8,040 nucleotides of DNA from an uncultured Clostridia bacterium (GTDB lineage: Bacteria; Bacillota; Clostridia; Monoglobales; Monoglobaceae): assembly GCA_945878965.1 (NCBI GenBank), contig CAMCUJ010000056.1:1-8040 (forward strand), given 5' to 3'. This document shows, in pieces, positions 1 to 5,640 of the stretch. A program made the position numbers and the translations under genes. Position 1 is the first letter of the stretch; every line of letters begins with the position of its first letter. Below the pieces are notes generated by a model that searched no databases, was not told where the DNA came from, and worked only from the letters and a program-made list of their open reading frames with translations.

Positions 1-4
1 TTTA

Positions 5-32
5 AGTATAACATAAAATTTCTATTTGTCAA
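5..32 (-). promoter_or_regulatory. Sigma-A-type promoter for a gene left of the window
   Basis: Read on the minus strand there is a perfect -35 box TTGACA (27-32) and a -10 box TATACT (5-10), separated by 16 bp. It points out of the window to the left and is downstream of iscR on the same strand. The next gene is therefore likely transcribed from its own promoter and not by read-through from iscR. The gene itself is not visible, and no operator-like dyad can be seen in the few remaining bases. Confidence 0.65.
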
Positions 33-67
33 GAGGTTTTTTAAAATTTTTTAAATTTTTATTGTAA

Positions 68-114
68 TCGGCAACAAGCTGCCGAAATAAAGTTATATTT
101 ATCGGCTTTGCCGA
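68..114 (-). terminator. Twin hairpins downstream of iscR, possible weak terminator
   Basis: Two short perfect hairpins share the TCGGC stem motif: tcggca (68-73)/tgccga (80-85) with a 6-nt loop, and tcggc (102-106)/gccga (110-114) with a 3-nt loop. On the minus strand they lie between the iscR stop and the next promoter (5-32), where a terminator would be expected. The downstream stretch is AT-rich but has no uninterrupted U run directly after the stem, so an intrinsic terminator is only tentative. The rest of 1-247 holds no gene that I can support. Confidence 0.35.
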
Positions 115-247
115 CGGGATATAAAGGCGAATGTATGCGACAAAAGAGAATGAAAAATAATTCCTCTCTTATTTAAAAGTATGGGGATCACTTTAGGTGA
201 ATAGATAATAGTTTTTTGCATTAGCTGTCCGTTGCAGACAAAAATCG

Positions 248-688
248 CTAAATATTATAGCAAAAATCATCACCGTAAGCTATTTCAGTTCTCATTAAAT
301 CTTTAATTGTCACACTGTCCATATATTCATTTATTACATCATAAAGACCTGACCAAAACTTAATTGTGGGACACAAATCAGCTCTCGGACACATATTAAC
401 CTCGTCCTCCAAACAATCAACAGGAGCCATTTTACCCTCTGTAACACGCAAAATATCTCCTATAGTATATTCTTCGGGTTTCTTAGTCATTTTATATCCG
501 CCCTGGGCGCCTCTCTGGCTTCTTAAATAGCCGCTTTTACTTAAGCTGTTCACTATCTGTTCCAAATATTTAAGAGAAATATTCTGACGCTTGGCAATGT
601 CCTTAAGAGATATATTTTCGCCGTTTGAATGTTCGGCAATATCAAGCATCAAACGAACCGCATATCTTCCTTTTGTTGATATTTTCAT
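248..688 (-). CDS. iscR: Rrf2-family transcriptional regulator, IscR-like
   Basis: A 146-residue cytoplasmic DNA-binding regulator, the usual Rrf2 size. The start MKISTKGRYAVRLMLDIA is the canonical Rrf2 N-terminus and has GGAGATGAG just upstream (692-700). A TTG or ATG-like start 15 codons further up would add a non-family extension. The winged helix covers about residues 1-75: the recognition helix reads SLKYLEQIVNSL, with Glu43 at the position known to tune site choice in E. coli IscR, and the wing reads SQRGAQGGY. The dimer helix follows, with three cysteines C92-x7-C100-x5-C106 that should hold an Fe-S cluster. The only histidine is H20, so the His ligand found after the third Cys in E. 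coli IscR is missing. The neighbouring iscS/iscU genes support a role in Fe-S homeostasis; NsrR- or CymR-like roles are the alternatives. The gene has its own promoter, and a dyad at the start suggests autoregulation. Confidence 0.88.
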   Translation of the reverse strand: MKISTKGRYAVRLMLDIAEHSNGENISLKDIAKRQNISLKYLEQIVNSLSKSGYLRSQRGAQGGYKMTKKPEEYTIGDILRVTEGKMAPVDCLEDEVNMCPRADLCPTIKFWSGLYDVINEYMDSVTIKDLMRTEIAYGDDFCYNI

Positions 689-740
689 TATCTCATCTCC
701 AAAAATCAATATTTTTAATGCAGCTTTACACATTAGTATA

Positions 741-765
741 TATTCATAGTTTTCCTATATGAATA
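741..765 (-). promoter_or_regulatory. 25-bp dyad at the iscR transcription start, candidate operator
   Basis: Perfect 8-bp arms, tattcata (741-748) and tatgaata (758-765), flank a 9-bp spacer. The dyad begins at the base next to the iscR -10 box and covers the predicted +1, so a bound repressor would block initiation. Its total length matches the roughly 25-26 bp of Rrf2/IscR sites. The bases do not obviously match the E. coli type 1 or type 2 consensus, so binding by this IscR is inference from position and symmetry only. Confidence 0.45.
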
Positions 766-794
766 ATTATATCACGTTTAAATTACAAAGTCAA
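766..794 (-). promoter_or_regulatory. iscR promoter
   Basis: On the minus strand the -35 box is TTGACT (789-794) and the -10 box is a perfect TATAAT (766-771), with an optimal 17-bp spacer. Transcription would start near 759, giving an untranslated leader of about 70 nt before the iscR ATG at 688. This is one of the strongest promoters in the window. It makes iscR independent of the iscS-iscU-mnmA transcript. Confidence 0.8.
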
Positions 795-833
795 TGGTAT
801 AAATATAATTTAAGATTTGAGATTACAGCTAAA

Positions 834-864
834 TTAAGATGTCCCCCGCATCTTAGGCGGCGGG
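834..864. repeat. Overlapping hairpins in the iscR upstream spacer, possible IS200/IS605-like end remnant
   Basis: The arms taagatg (835-841) and catctta (849-855) form a perfect hairpin around tcccccg. The same bases can refold with ccgc (846-849) against gcgg (857-860), or cccgc (845-849) against gcggg (860-864). On the minus strand the context reads AGTGGAACCC, then a GC stem around CTAAGAT, which resembles the subterminal stem-loop at the right end of IS200/IS605 (TnpB) elements as I remember them. No transposase or TnpB coding sequence is present. A solitary degenerate end or an unrelated dispersed repeat are both possible. Confidence 0.3.
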
Positions 865-959
865 TTCCACTTAAGGCTGTGTCCCTTATTGAATTGAGAA
901 TTCTGCTCAGTGTTAATATTAGATTTAGATATACCAAAATCAAATATTCAGCTGTAAAT

Positions 960-1011
960 AAATTTCACACCGCAGCTGCGACTCTGTCAATCGCTCCTGC
1001 GGCGTGAATTT
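960..1011 (-). terminator. Large imperfect hairpin after the SLOG-like gene, possible terminator
   Basis: The outer arms 960-975 and 997-1011 pair over 15 positions with one bulged T. The C/A mismatch becomes a G-U wobble in minus-strand RNA. An inner stem gcga (978-981)/tcgc (991-994) extends it, leaving the loop 982-990. It starts 19 nt after the stop of the SLOG-like gene and is followed on the minus strand only by a short mixed AT tract, so termination efficiency is uncertain. It could also be part of a repeat element. The remainder of 872-959 and 1012-1029 shows no gene. Confidence 0.45.
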
Positions 1012-1029
1012 CATCTGTAATAATACCGA

Positions 1030-1560
1030 TTAAAAAAGAGATTTTCTCATAAGAGGGTCTATCATATGCTTAAACATCGCCTGAACCTTAAAATCGCATA
1101 TATTAACAAGTTTTTTTAAGGTTTCCTCAGATGAAACGGTAACAAACTTCTTAAGCTTATCTAAATATATAACATTGGTTTTTTTCTCTTCGGCAAGTCT
1201 TATTGCGTTATAAAGTACTTCCTTGCTCTTTCCGTCCCAAATCATAAAGCCGTAATCACAGCTTTTTATCATTTCCATATCCCGCATAGCATAATAACCA
1301 AAGCCTTTCGGCTTATTCTCACTCGGAATTACCTCTATAACCTCCCAATTACCGACATTAAGTTTATTTTCGCCCTTCATTGAATATATAACTGCCGACT
1401 CATAATTCTTTGATGCGAAGAATTCTTGAAGTCTTGCATCGGTTCCGTCATTATCACAAAGAAGCACCTTAAGATTGTTACTGCACATATTCTCAAGTCT
1501 TTTTGTTATATTTTCATCAAGCTCCTTTATGCTTGCTGAACCGCATATAAAAACATTCAT
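1030..1560 (-). CDS. Uncharacterised Rossmann-like protein, possibly SLOG/nucleoside-deoxyribosyltransferase-like
   Basis: A 176-residue soluble protein without signal peptide or membrane segment. The start at ATG 1560 gives MNVFICGSASIKEL, a beta-strand plus glycine/serine turn typical of Rossmann-like nucleotide-binding folds. GGTG five bases upstream is a weak ribosome site, and a TTG 15 codons earlier is less attractive. Further features are a second strand and turn VLLCDNDGTDARLQEFF (about 32-48), a GNW motif (70-72), KGFGYYAMRDMEMI (85-98) and CDYGFMIWDGKSKEV (101-115), followed by a helix and strand TNVIYL. The order GS-x-S, DxxGxD, then a late acidic WDGKS motif recalls SLOG (LOG/YpsA-like) proteins that bind or cleave nucleotides or nucleosides. 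I assign no substrate. It lies between mnmA and iscR, separated from mnmA by a 239-bp repeat-like spacer, so co-transcription with the isc genes is possible but not shown. Confidence 0.7.
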   Translation of the reverse strand: MNVFICGSASIKELDENITKRLENMCSNNLKVLLCDNDGTDARLQEFFASKNYESAVIYSMKGENKLNVGNWEVIEVIPSENKPKGFGYYAMRDMEMIKSCDYGFMIWDGKSKEVLYNAIRLAEEKKTNVIYLDKLKKFVTVSSEETLKKLVNICDFKVQAMFKHMIDPLMRKSLF

Positions 1561-1609
1561 AAGTACACCGTTTATCCTTTCAAACCTGCAATGCAATACG
1601 GGCAAACAC

Positions 1610-1790
1610 AGCCTTGTTCCTACTGCTGCACAACTTATAATCTTTACAAGGCAATCCGGACGACCCTATGTGGTCGCCCGGACGAATGCGGCCACTGTCG
1701 CCCTTGAAGCTCTGCCTCAAGCTCCGCAAGCTTTTAAAAGCTTGCACCGACTTTTTATTACGCTTTGCAGTCCCCTTATCGTCACCCATA
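1610..1790. repeat. Repeat-like spacer element between mnmA and the SLOG-like gene
   Basis: This spacer is GC-richer than the other spacers and dense in dyads. A strong hairpin, 1655-1665 against 1672-1682 with a 6-nt loop, has 11-bp arms; its one mismatch becomes a G-U pair in minus-strand RNA. A perfect 20-bp palindrome covers 1726-1745 (arm gcaagctttt). The minus strand can be read as a long open stretch (about 1580-1792) containing QSFKGDSGRIRPGDHIGSSG, but it has no ribosome binding site and no domain. I half remember similar spurious peptides from gut Firmicutes, which would suit a dispersed intergenic repeat or MITE-like unit. Only one copy is visible here, so the repeat status is inferred. 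Confidence 0.45.
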
Positions 1791-1799
1791 AAAAATATC

Positions 1800-2888
1800 T
1801 TAAGCACTGATAATGCCGCCTCCGATAACATTATCACCGTCAATCTCATAAAATACAACTGCCTGTCCGGGAGTTACCGCTCTTTGAGGTTCGTCAAATA
1901 TAACCTTAACCCTGTCATCGGAAAGAGGTACAATGACTGCGGAAGCCTCCTTTGCAGTATATCTAACTTTCACCTTTGCACGGATTTCATTCTCAAGCTT
2001 ATCAAATGTGATAAAATTCATATTCTCAGCAATAAGGCTCTGAGAAAACTCTGTTCCCTTTTCGCCGAGAACTACCTCATTTTTCTCTACATCAATACGA
2101 ATTACAAACATAGGCTTGCCGAAAGCAATTCCAAGTCCCTTTCTCTGCCCTATTGTATATTTTATAATCCCCTGATGCCGCCCTAAAACATTACCGTTAA
2201 CATCTACAAAGTTACCGGGCTTTAACGGATTTCCCGTACGTCTGTAAATAAACTCCGCATAATCATTATCCGGAACAAAACAAATCTCCTGGCTATCCGG
2301 CTTATTTGCTGTCGGAAGTCCAAGTTTATCAGCTATTCTTCGGGTTTCATCCTTTCCCGAAAGCTCACCAAGCGGCATAAGCGTTTTTGAAAGCTGATCT
2401 TGATTAAGTCCGTAAAGTGCATATGTCTGGTCTTTAACTGTTGCCCTTGATTTTTTAAGAAGATAACGGTTAATGGTTTTATCATACTCAATTCTTGCAT
2501 AATGCCCCGTTGCAACATAACTTGCACCAAGCATTTCAGCCTTTTTTATAAGTGCGTCAAATTTCAAAAATTTGTTGCAGGCAATGCAAGGATTTGGAGT
2601 TCTTCCGCTTTGATATTCGTCTACAAAGTAATCTATAACATTCTTTTCAAACTCAGCTCTGAAATCCATAACATAATAATCAATCCCAAGCTTATACGCA
2701 ACACGTCTTGCGTCCTCAACCGCAGAAAGAGAACAGCAGGTTCCCTCTTCAAACTGACCGTTAATATGTTCACCGTCCCAGAGCCTCATGGTAACGCCGA
2801 TTACCTCATAACCTTTTTCCTTAAGTATCGCAGCCGCAACACTGCTGTCAACTCCGCCCGACATTCCTATAACTACTTTTTCAGGCAT
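1800..2888 (-). CDS. mnmA: tRNA U34 2-thiouridylase MnmA
   Basis: A 362-residue, full-length cytoplasmic enzyme that adenylates and thiolates C2 of the wobble uridine U34 in tRNA-Lys, -Glu and -Gln, using sulfur relayed from IscS. The N-terminal PP-loop ATP pyrophosphatase domain carries GMSGGVDSS (8-16). TPNPCIACNKFLKF (97-110) holds the E. coli Cys102 equivalent at C104, and DSQEICFVP (198-206) holds the persulfide Cys199 equivalent at C203. GHYAR (128-132), the C-terminal beta-barrel motifs HQGIIKYTIGQRKGLGI (238-254) and TPGQAVVFY (339-347) complete the family pattern. C101 replaces the aspartate of E. coli, giving a C-x2-C plus distal Cys set. The ATG follows the iscU stop by four bases, and its GAGGAA ribosome site overlaps the end of iscU, so translation is probably coupled. 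Confidence 0.96.
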   Translation of the reverse strand: MPEKVVIGMSGGVDSSVAAAILKEKGYEVIGVTMRLWDGEHINGQFEEGTCCSLSAVEDARRVAYKLGIDYYVMDFRAEFEKNVIDYFVDEYQSGRTPNPCIACNKFLKFDALIKKAEMLGASYVATGHYARIEYDKTINRYLLKKSRATVKDQTYALYGLNQDQLSKTLMPLGELSGKDETRRIADKLGLPTANKPDSQEICFVPDNDYAEFIYRRTGNPLKPGNFVDVNGNVLGRHQGIIKYTIGQRKGLGIAFGKPMFVIRIDVEKNEVVLGEKGTEFSQSLIAENMNFITFDKLENEIRAKVKVRYTAKEASAVIVPLSDDRVKVIFDEPQRAVTPGQAVVFYEIDGDNVIGGGIISA

Positions 2889-2892
2889 AGTT

Positions 2893-3348
2893 TTATTCCT
2901 CTATTTCATGTTCGTGGTCATGATTATGACAAGATGAACAACAACCGTCACACTTTTGTATAAAGTCAGGTTCAATGCCCTTTCTCTTATAATAATCAGC
3001 AATAGCCGAATGAATTGCCTCCTGTGCAAGGTTTGAGCAATGCATCTTTACAGGCGGAAGTCCGTCAAGTGCTTCAGCTACAGCTAAGTTTGTAATCTTT
3101 AACGCCTCATCTATAGTTTTTCCCTTAACCATCTCTGTCGCCATACTCGATGTTGCAACTGCCGCTCCGCAGCCAAATGTCTTGAACTTTACATCTGTTA
3201 TTGTCTTAGTTTCATCATCTATCTGCATATAGATCTTCATTATATCTCCGCACTTAGGATTTCCTACCTCTCCTATTGCATTAGCTGTTTCTATTTCTCC
3301 TACATTACGTGGATTTGAAAAATGATCCATAACCTTTTCACTATACAT
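2893..3348 (-). CDS. iscU: Fe-S cluster assembly scaffold IscU/NifU-like
   Basis: A 151-residue scaffold on which Fe-S clusters are built from IscS-derived sulfur before transfer to client proteins. The start MYSEKVMDHFSNPRNVG is the family N-terminus; a 27-codon upstream extension is possible in frame but has no good ribosome site. Cluster ligands are visible: C33 in GNPKCGD with D35, C60 in TFGCGAA, and K101/H103/C104 in LPPVKMHCSNLA, corresponding to E. coli C37, D39, C63, K103, H105 and C106. After the usual C-terminal helix comes an additional tail with C133, C136, C137 and C140, then HNHDHEHE, a potential metal-binding region absent from E. coli IscU. It is 120 nt downstream of iscS and 4 nt ahead of mnmA, forming one transcription unit. 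The full NifU C-terminal thioredoxin-like domain is missing, so this is the short form. Confidence 0.95.
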   Translation of the reverse strand: MYSEKVMDHFSNPRNVGEIETANAIGEVGNPKCGDIMKIYMQIDDETKTITDVKFKTFGCGAAVATSSMATEMVKGKTIDEALKITNLAVAEALDGLPPVKMHCSNLAQEAIHSAIADYYKRKGIEPDFIQKCDGCCSSCHNHDHEHEIEE

Positions 3349-3388
3349 ATATATTTTCACGCCTTTCATATTTTTAAATTTAAACATT

Positions 3389-3464
3389 TGCGGCATCGCC
3401 GCATAGGCAAAGATTGAATCCGCCAACAATTCTCAATTACACTCGCAGAGCGTATATTTCTGCG
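3389..3464 (-). other. Two small hairpins in the iscS-iscU spacer
   Basis: The 120-nt spacer contains tgcggc (3389-3394)/gccgca (3398-3403), a perfect stem with a 3-nt loop, and cgcaga (3444-3449)/tctgcg (3459-3464), a 6-bp stem with a 9-nt loop starting just after the iscS stop. Neither is followed by a U run on the minus strand, so they are unlikely to be terminators. They might stabilise or process the mRNA so that iscS and iscU are expressed at different levels; this is inference. Confidence 0.35.
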
Positions 3465-3468
3465 TTAA

Positions 3469-4653
3469 TTATGCATTGCCCTTTGATACCTTCTCATAAA
3501 GCGGTGACATAGCTCTTAATTTTCCTACTATCTCAATCAACGAATTAACTATATAATCCATTTCCTCCATAGTATTATCCTCACTAAGTGAAATTCTTAA
3601 TGAACCGTGAGCTATTTCATGCTTAAGACCGATTGCAAGAAGAACGTGCGACGGGTCAAGCGAGCCGGAGGTACACGCACTTCCGCTTGAAGCTGAAATA
3701 CCCTTCATATCAAGCATTAAAAGAAGTGATTCACCCTCAATAAACTCAAATGAAATGTTAGTGTTGCCCGCAAGTCTTTGGGTTCTGTGACCGTTAAGTC
3801 TTGTATACGGAATTTTTTCAAGTATTTCATTTATAAGATAATCACGCATTTTTGAAAGCTTTGCAGTCTTTTCGGAAATATTTGAGGTTGCAAGCTCAAT
3901 CGCAGTTCCAAGTCCCACAATTGATGCAACATTCTCAGTTCCGGCACGTTTGTTTCTCTCCTGTGCTCCGCCTGTTATAAACGAACCAATCTTTGTTCCT
4001 TTTCTCACATAAAGTGCTCCCGAACCCTTAGGACCATGGAATTTATGACCTGTAAGTGATAAAAGGTCAATATTCATATCATTTACATCTATATCAATCA
4101 TACCTATAGCCTGTACAGCATCCGTATGGAATATTACACCGTGCTGTTTTGCAATCGCACCTATTTCCTTAATCGGCATAATAGTTCCTATCTCGTTATT
4201 CGCTGTCATAATAGTTATAAGTACGGTAGTATCCTTAATTGCGTTTTCTACAGCCTCAGCTGAAACCATTCCGAATTCATCAACCGGAAGGTAAGTAACC
4301 TCAAAACCGTCTTTTTCAAGCTCCTGACAGGTATGAAGTACCGCATGATGTTCAACCGCCGTAGTTATAATGTGATTTCCCTTTGCCTTGTTTGCACGAG
4401 CCACCATACGAATTGCCCAGTTGTCTGCCTCGGTTCCCGAGCCTGTGAAAAATATTTCGTTTGGCTGTGCTCCTATTGCTTTTGCCACCTTTTCACGTGA
4501 AAGCTCTACCGCCTTTCTTGCCTCTCGTCCCTCAGCATATACGCTTGACGGATTTCCGTAAATTTCAGAAAAATACGGCAGCATAGAAGTAAGTACCTCT
4601 TTCTTCATAGGTGTTGTAGCTGAATTGTCTACATAAATTCTTGAATTGCTCAT
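3469..4653 (-). CDS. iscS: Cysteine desulfurase IscS/NifS
   Basis: A 394-residue PLP enzyme of fold type I that converts L-cysteine to alanine and carries the sulfur as a persulfide for Fe-S assembly and tRNA thiolation. Visible motifs run in family order: YVDNSATTP (7-15), [13 protein letters not shown] (69-81), the conserved His in EHHAVL (H102), ANNEIGT (151-157), PLP-contacting D178 and Q181 in FHTDAVQA, the Schiff-base lysine K204 in [16 protein letters not shown] (236-241), and the mobile catalytic Cys C327 in [10 protein letters not shown]. Length and the long active-site loop match group I desulfurases (IscS/NifS) and not SufS. The ATG is preceded by AGGA at good spacing. It sits 70 nt after the YkuS-like gene with no clear terminator or strong promoter between them, and directly ahead of iscU and mnmA, its expected sulfur acceptors. 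Confidence 0.96.
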   Translation of the reverse strand: MSNSRIYVDNSATTPMKKEVLTSMLPYFSEIYGNPSSVYAEGREARKAVELSREKVAKAIGAQPNEIFFTGSGTEADNWAIRMVARANKAKGNHIITTAVEHHAVLHTCQELEKDGFEVTYLPVDEFGMVSAEAVENAIKDTTVLITIMTANNEIGTIMPIKEIGAIAKQHGVIFHTDAVQAIGMIDIDVNDMNIDLLSLTGHKFHGPKGSGALYVRKGTKIGSFITGGAQERNKRAGTENVASIVGLGTAIELATSNISEKTAKLSKMRDYLINEILEKIPYTRLNGHRTQRLAGNTNISFEFIEGESLLLMLDMKGISASSGSACTSGSLDPSHVLLAIGLKHEIAHGSLRISLSEDNTMEEMDYIVNSLIEIVGKLRAMSPLYEKVSKGNA

Positions 4654-4723
4654 ATTATCCTACCTTTCCTTATCAGAGAAATTATTGATCTATGAAAAGT
4701 AGATTTTTCTCCGAATTTTATTT

Positions 4724-5002
4724 TCAAAACAATGGTTTATAAATTCTGCTTTGTAAAGCCTGTGAAATTTCATCAATGGTCATATTATCAACATTAAGCA
4801 TAAAAAATTCACGCTCATCATTTAAAGAGCTGCTTGTGTCAAGATTTTCAAACGAAAACACATCGCTTGGAATTCCGAGAATACCACTGTAAATCAAAGC
4901 ATCTATCGGATTCTTATAACTGCTCCAGTCAACTGTTTCAAAACCTCTCTTTTTAAGCTCGTCCCCAATACCTTCAAGTCCTCTTTCTACTGCAACTACC
5001 AA
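4724..5002 (-). CDS. Small YkuS/UPF0180-like protein of unknown function
   Basis: A 92-residue soluble protein. I chose the TTG at 5000-5002 because GGAGGTG (5010-5016) lies seven bases upstream and the product then begins MVVAVERGLEGIGDELKKRG, the typical start of the UPF0180/YkuS family of Firmicutes. An in-frame ATG 17 codons further up would add a hydrophobic, non-family extension through the ribosome site. The family pattern continues with FETVDW and DALIYSG (34-40), a variable loop, and a C-terminal strand plus helix, FMLNVDNMTIDEISQALQSRIY. The fold is probably a small Rossmann-like half-domain. No catalytic residues or biochemical role are known to me. The place just ahead of iscS suggests co-transcription, not necessarily a shared function. 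The middle part is longer and more divergent than I expect for YkuS itself. Confidence 0.75.
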   Translation of the reverse strand: MVVAVERGLEGIGDELKKRGFETVDWSSYKNPIDALIYSGILGIPSDVFSFENLDTSSSLNDEREFFMLNVDNMTIDEISQALQSRIYKPLF

Positions 5003-5009
5003 GAGAATA

Positions 5010-5090
5010 CACCTCCGCTGTGGCAAAATCAAAGTTAATATAATAAATATCATTTTGAGTTATTGTTTGCCAAGCGAATATAATATATTC
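5010..5090 (-). promoter_or_regulatory. Leader of the YkuS-like/isc unit with dyads and a weak possible promoter
   Basis: The 116-bp spacer downstream of rnhA contains a perfect 7-bp-arm inverted repeat with a single central base (5076-5090, arm gaatata). It also has a longer-range pair, tggcaaa (5021-5027) against tttgcca (5066-5072), that would fold the leader just upstream of the GGAGGTG ribosome site (5010-5016). A -35-like TTGGCA is present on the minus strand, but the best -10 at 16-18 bp is poor. A separate start site for the isc genes is therefore uncertain; read-through from the rnhA promoter is equally plausible. Confidence 0.3.
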
Positions 5091-5118
5091 ACAGCAGAAT
5101 AATTAAAAAACTTAATTT

Positions 5119-5556
5119 TTATTTGAATTTTTGGGATTCCATAACTGCAAGCCTGTCACAGCGTTCATTTTCGGGATGACCTGCGTGACCCTTTACCCAT
5201 ACAAGCTTAACATCGTGAAGCTCAAAAAGCTCAAGAACTCTTTCCCATAAATCAGGGTTTAAAGCTTTTTCCTTTTTATTACGCATCCAGCCGTTTTCTT
5301 TCCATCTGTAAGCCCAGCCTTTTTCGATTGCGTCAATAAAATACTTAGAATCGCTGTATAAAGTAACCTCACACTTTTCTTTGAGTGCTTCAAGCCCCTT
5401 TATAACCGCCGTAAGCTCCATACGGTTATTGGTAGTTTCCCTTTCTCCGCCCGAAAGCTCTTTTTCTATTCCCTTGTACCGAAGAATTGTGCCATAACCT
5501 CCGGGACCCGGATTTCCGCTGCACGCACCATCTGTAAAAATTTCTACCTGTTTCAC
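5119..5556 (-). CDS. rnhA: Ribonuclease HI
   Basis: A 145-residue endonuclease that cuts the RNA strand of RNA-DNA hybrids, removing R-loops and primers. All four acidic catalytic residues are visible at nearly the E. coli positions: D9 in [17 protein letters not shown]47 in [10 protein letters not shown]69 in LYSDSKY and D134 in ENERCDRLA, with the active-site-loop H124 in WVKGHAGH. The basic handle region [24 protein letters not shown] (81-104) marks it as the E. coli-type RNase HI that binds hybrids without an added domain. The start is a GTG (5554-5556); GGAGG is about 12 bases upstream, a rather long spacing, but no better in-frame start exists. It has its own promoter and precedes the YkuS-like gene and the isc genes on the same strand. 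Confidence 0.96.
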   Translation of the reverse strand: MKQVEIFTDGACSGNPGPGGYGTILRYKGIEKELSGGERETTNNRMELTAVIKGLEALKEKCEVTLYSDSKYFIDAIEKGWAYRWKENGWMRNKKEKALNPDLWERVLELFELHDVKLVWVKGHAGHPENERCDRLAVMESQKFK

Positions 5557-5583
5557 TCTGCAATCTATCCTCCATTTTTTGAC

Positions 5584-5631
5584 GGGATATTATCCCTATA
5601 ACATTGTATCACATTTAATTTTAAAATTCAA
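5584..5631 (-). promoter_or_regulatory. rnhA promoter with a dyad at the start point
   Basis: On the minus strand the -35 is TTGAAT (5626-5631) and the -10 TACAAT (5603-5608) with a 17-bp spacer, giving a start near 5596 and a leader of about 40 nt. A small perfect dyad gggat/atccc with a 3-nt loop (5584-5596) lies right at the predicted start. It could be a 5'-end hairpin that protects the mRNA or an operator. This promoter may also supply the downstream YkuS-like and isc genes. Confidence 0.65.
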
Positions 5632-5640
5632 TACTTTTAG

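Noticed and set aside
689..733. Upstream start for IscR adding 15 residues
   Set aside because: The family start MKISTKGRYA has an adjacent GGAG ribosome site; the upstream codons would translate through that site.
759..1007. Plus-strand 82-codon open frame in the iscR upstream spacer
   Set aside because: It runs through the iscR promoter, the hairpins and the large dyad, has no ribosome site, and its translation resembles no protein family.
1580..1858. Minus-strand 92-codon frame overlapping the mnmA end and the spacer
   Set aside because: It overlaps the conserved mnmA C-terminus in another frame and consists mostly of the repeat-like element; no start signal is present.
1475..2186. Plus-strand open frames across the SLOG-like gene, the spacer and the end of mnmA
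   Set aside because: They lie antisense to well-supported genes, lack ribosome sites and have low-complexity translations.
2333..2963. Open frames on both strands inside mnmA and over the iscU end
   Set aside because: They are shadows of mnmA and iscU, whose residues match known families along their whole length.
3349..3429. In-frame N-terminal extension of IscU by 27 residues
   Set aside because: IscU proteins begin at MYSEKV-like sequence; the extension contains the spacer hairpin at 3389-3403 and has no family similarity.
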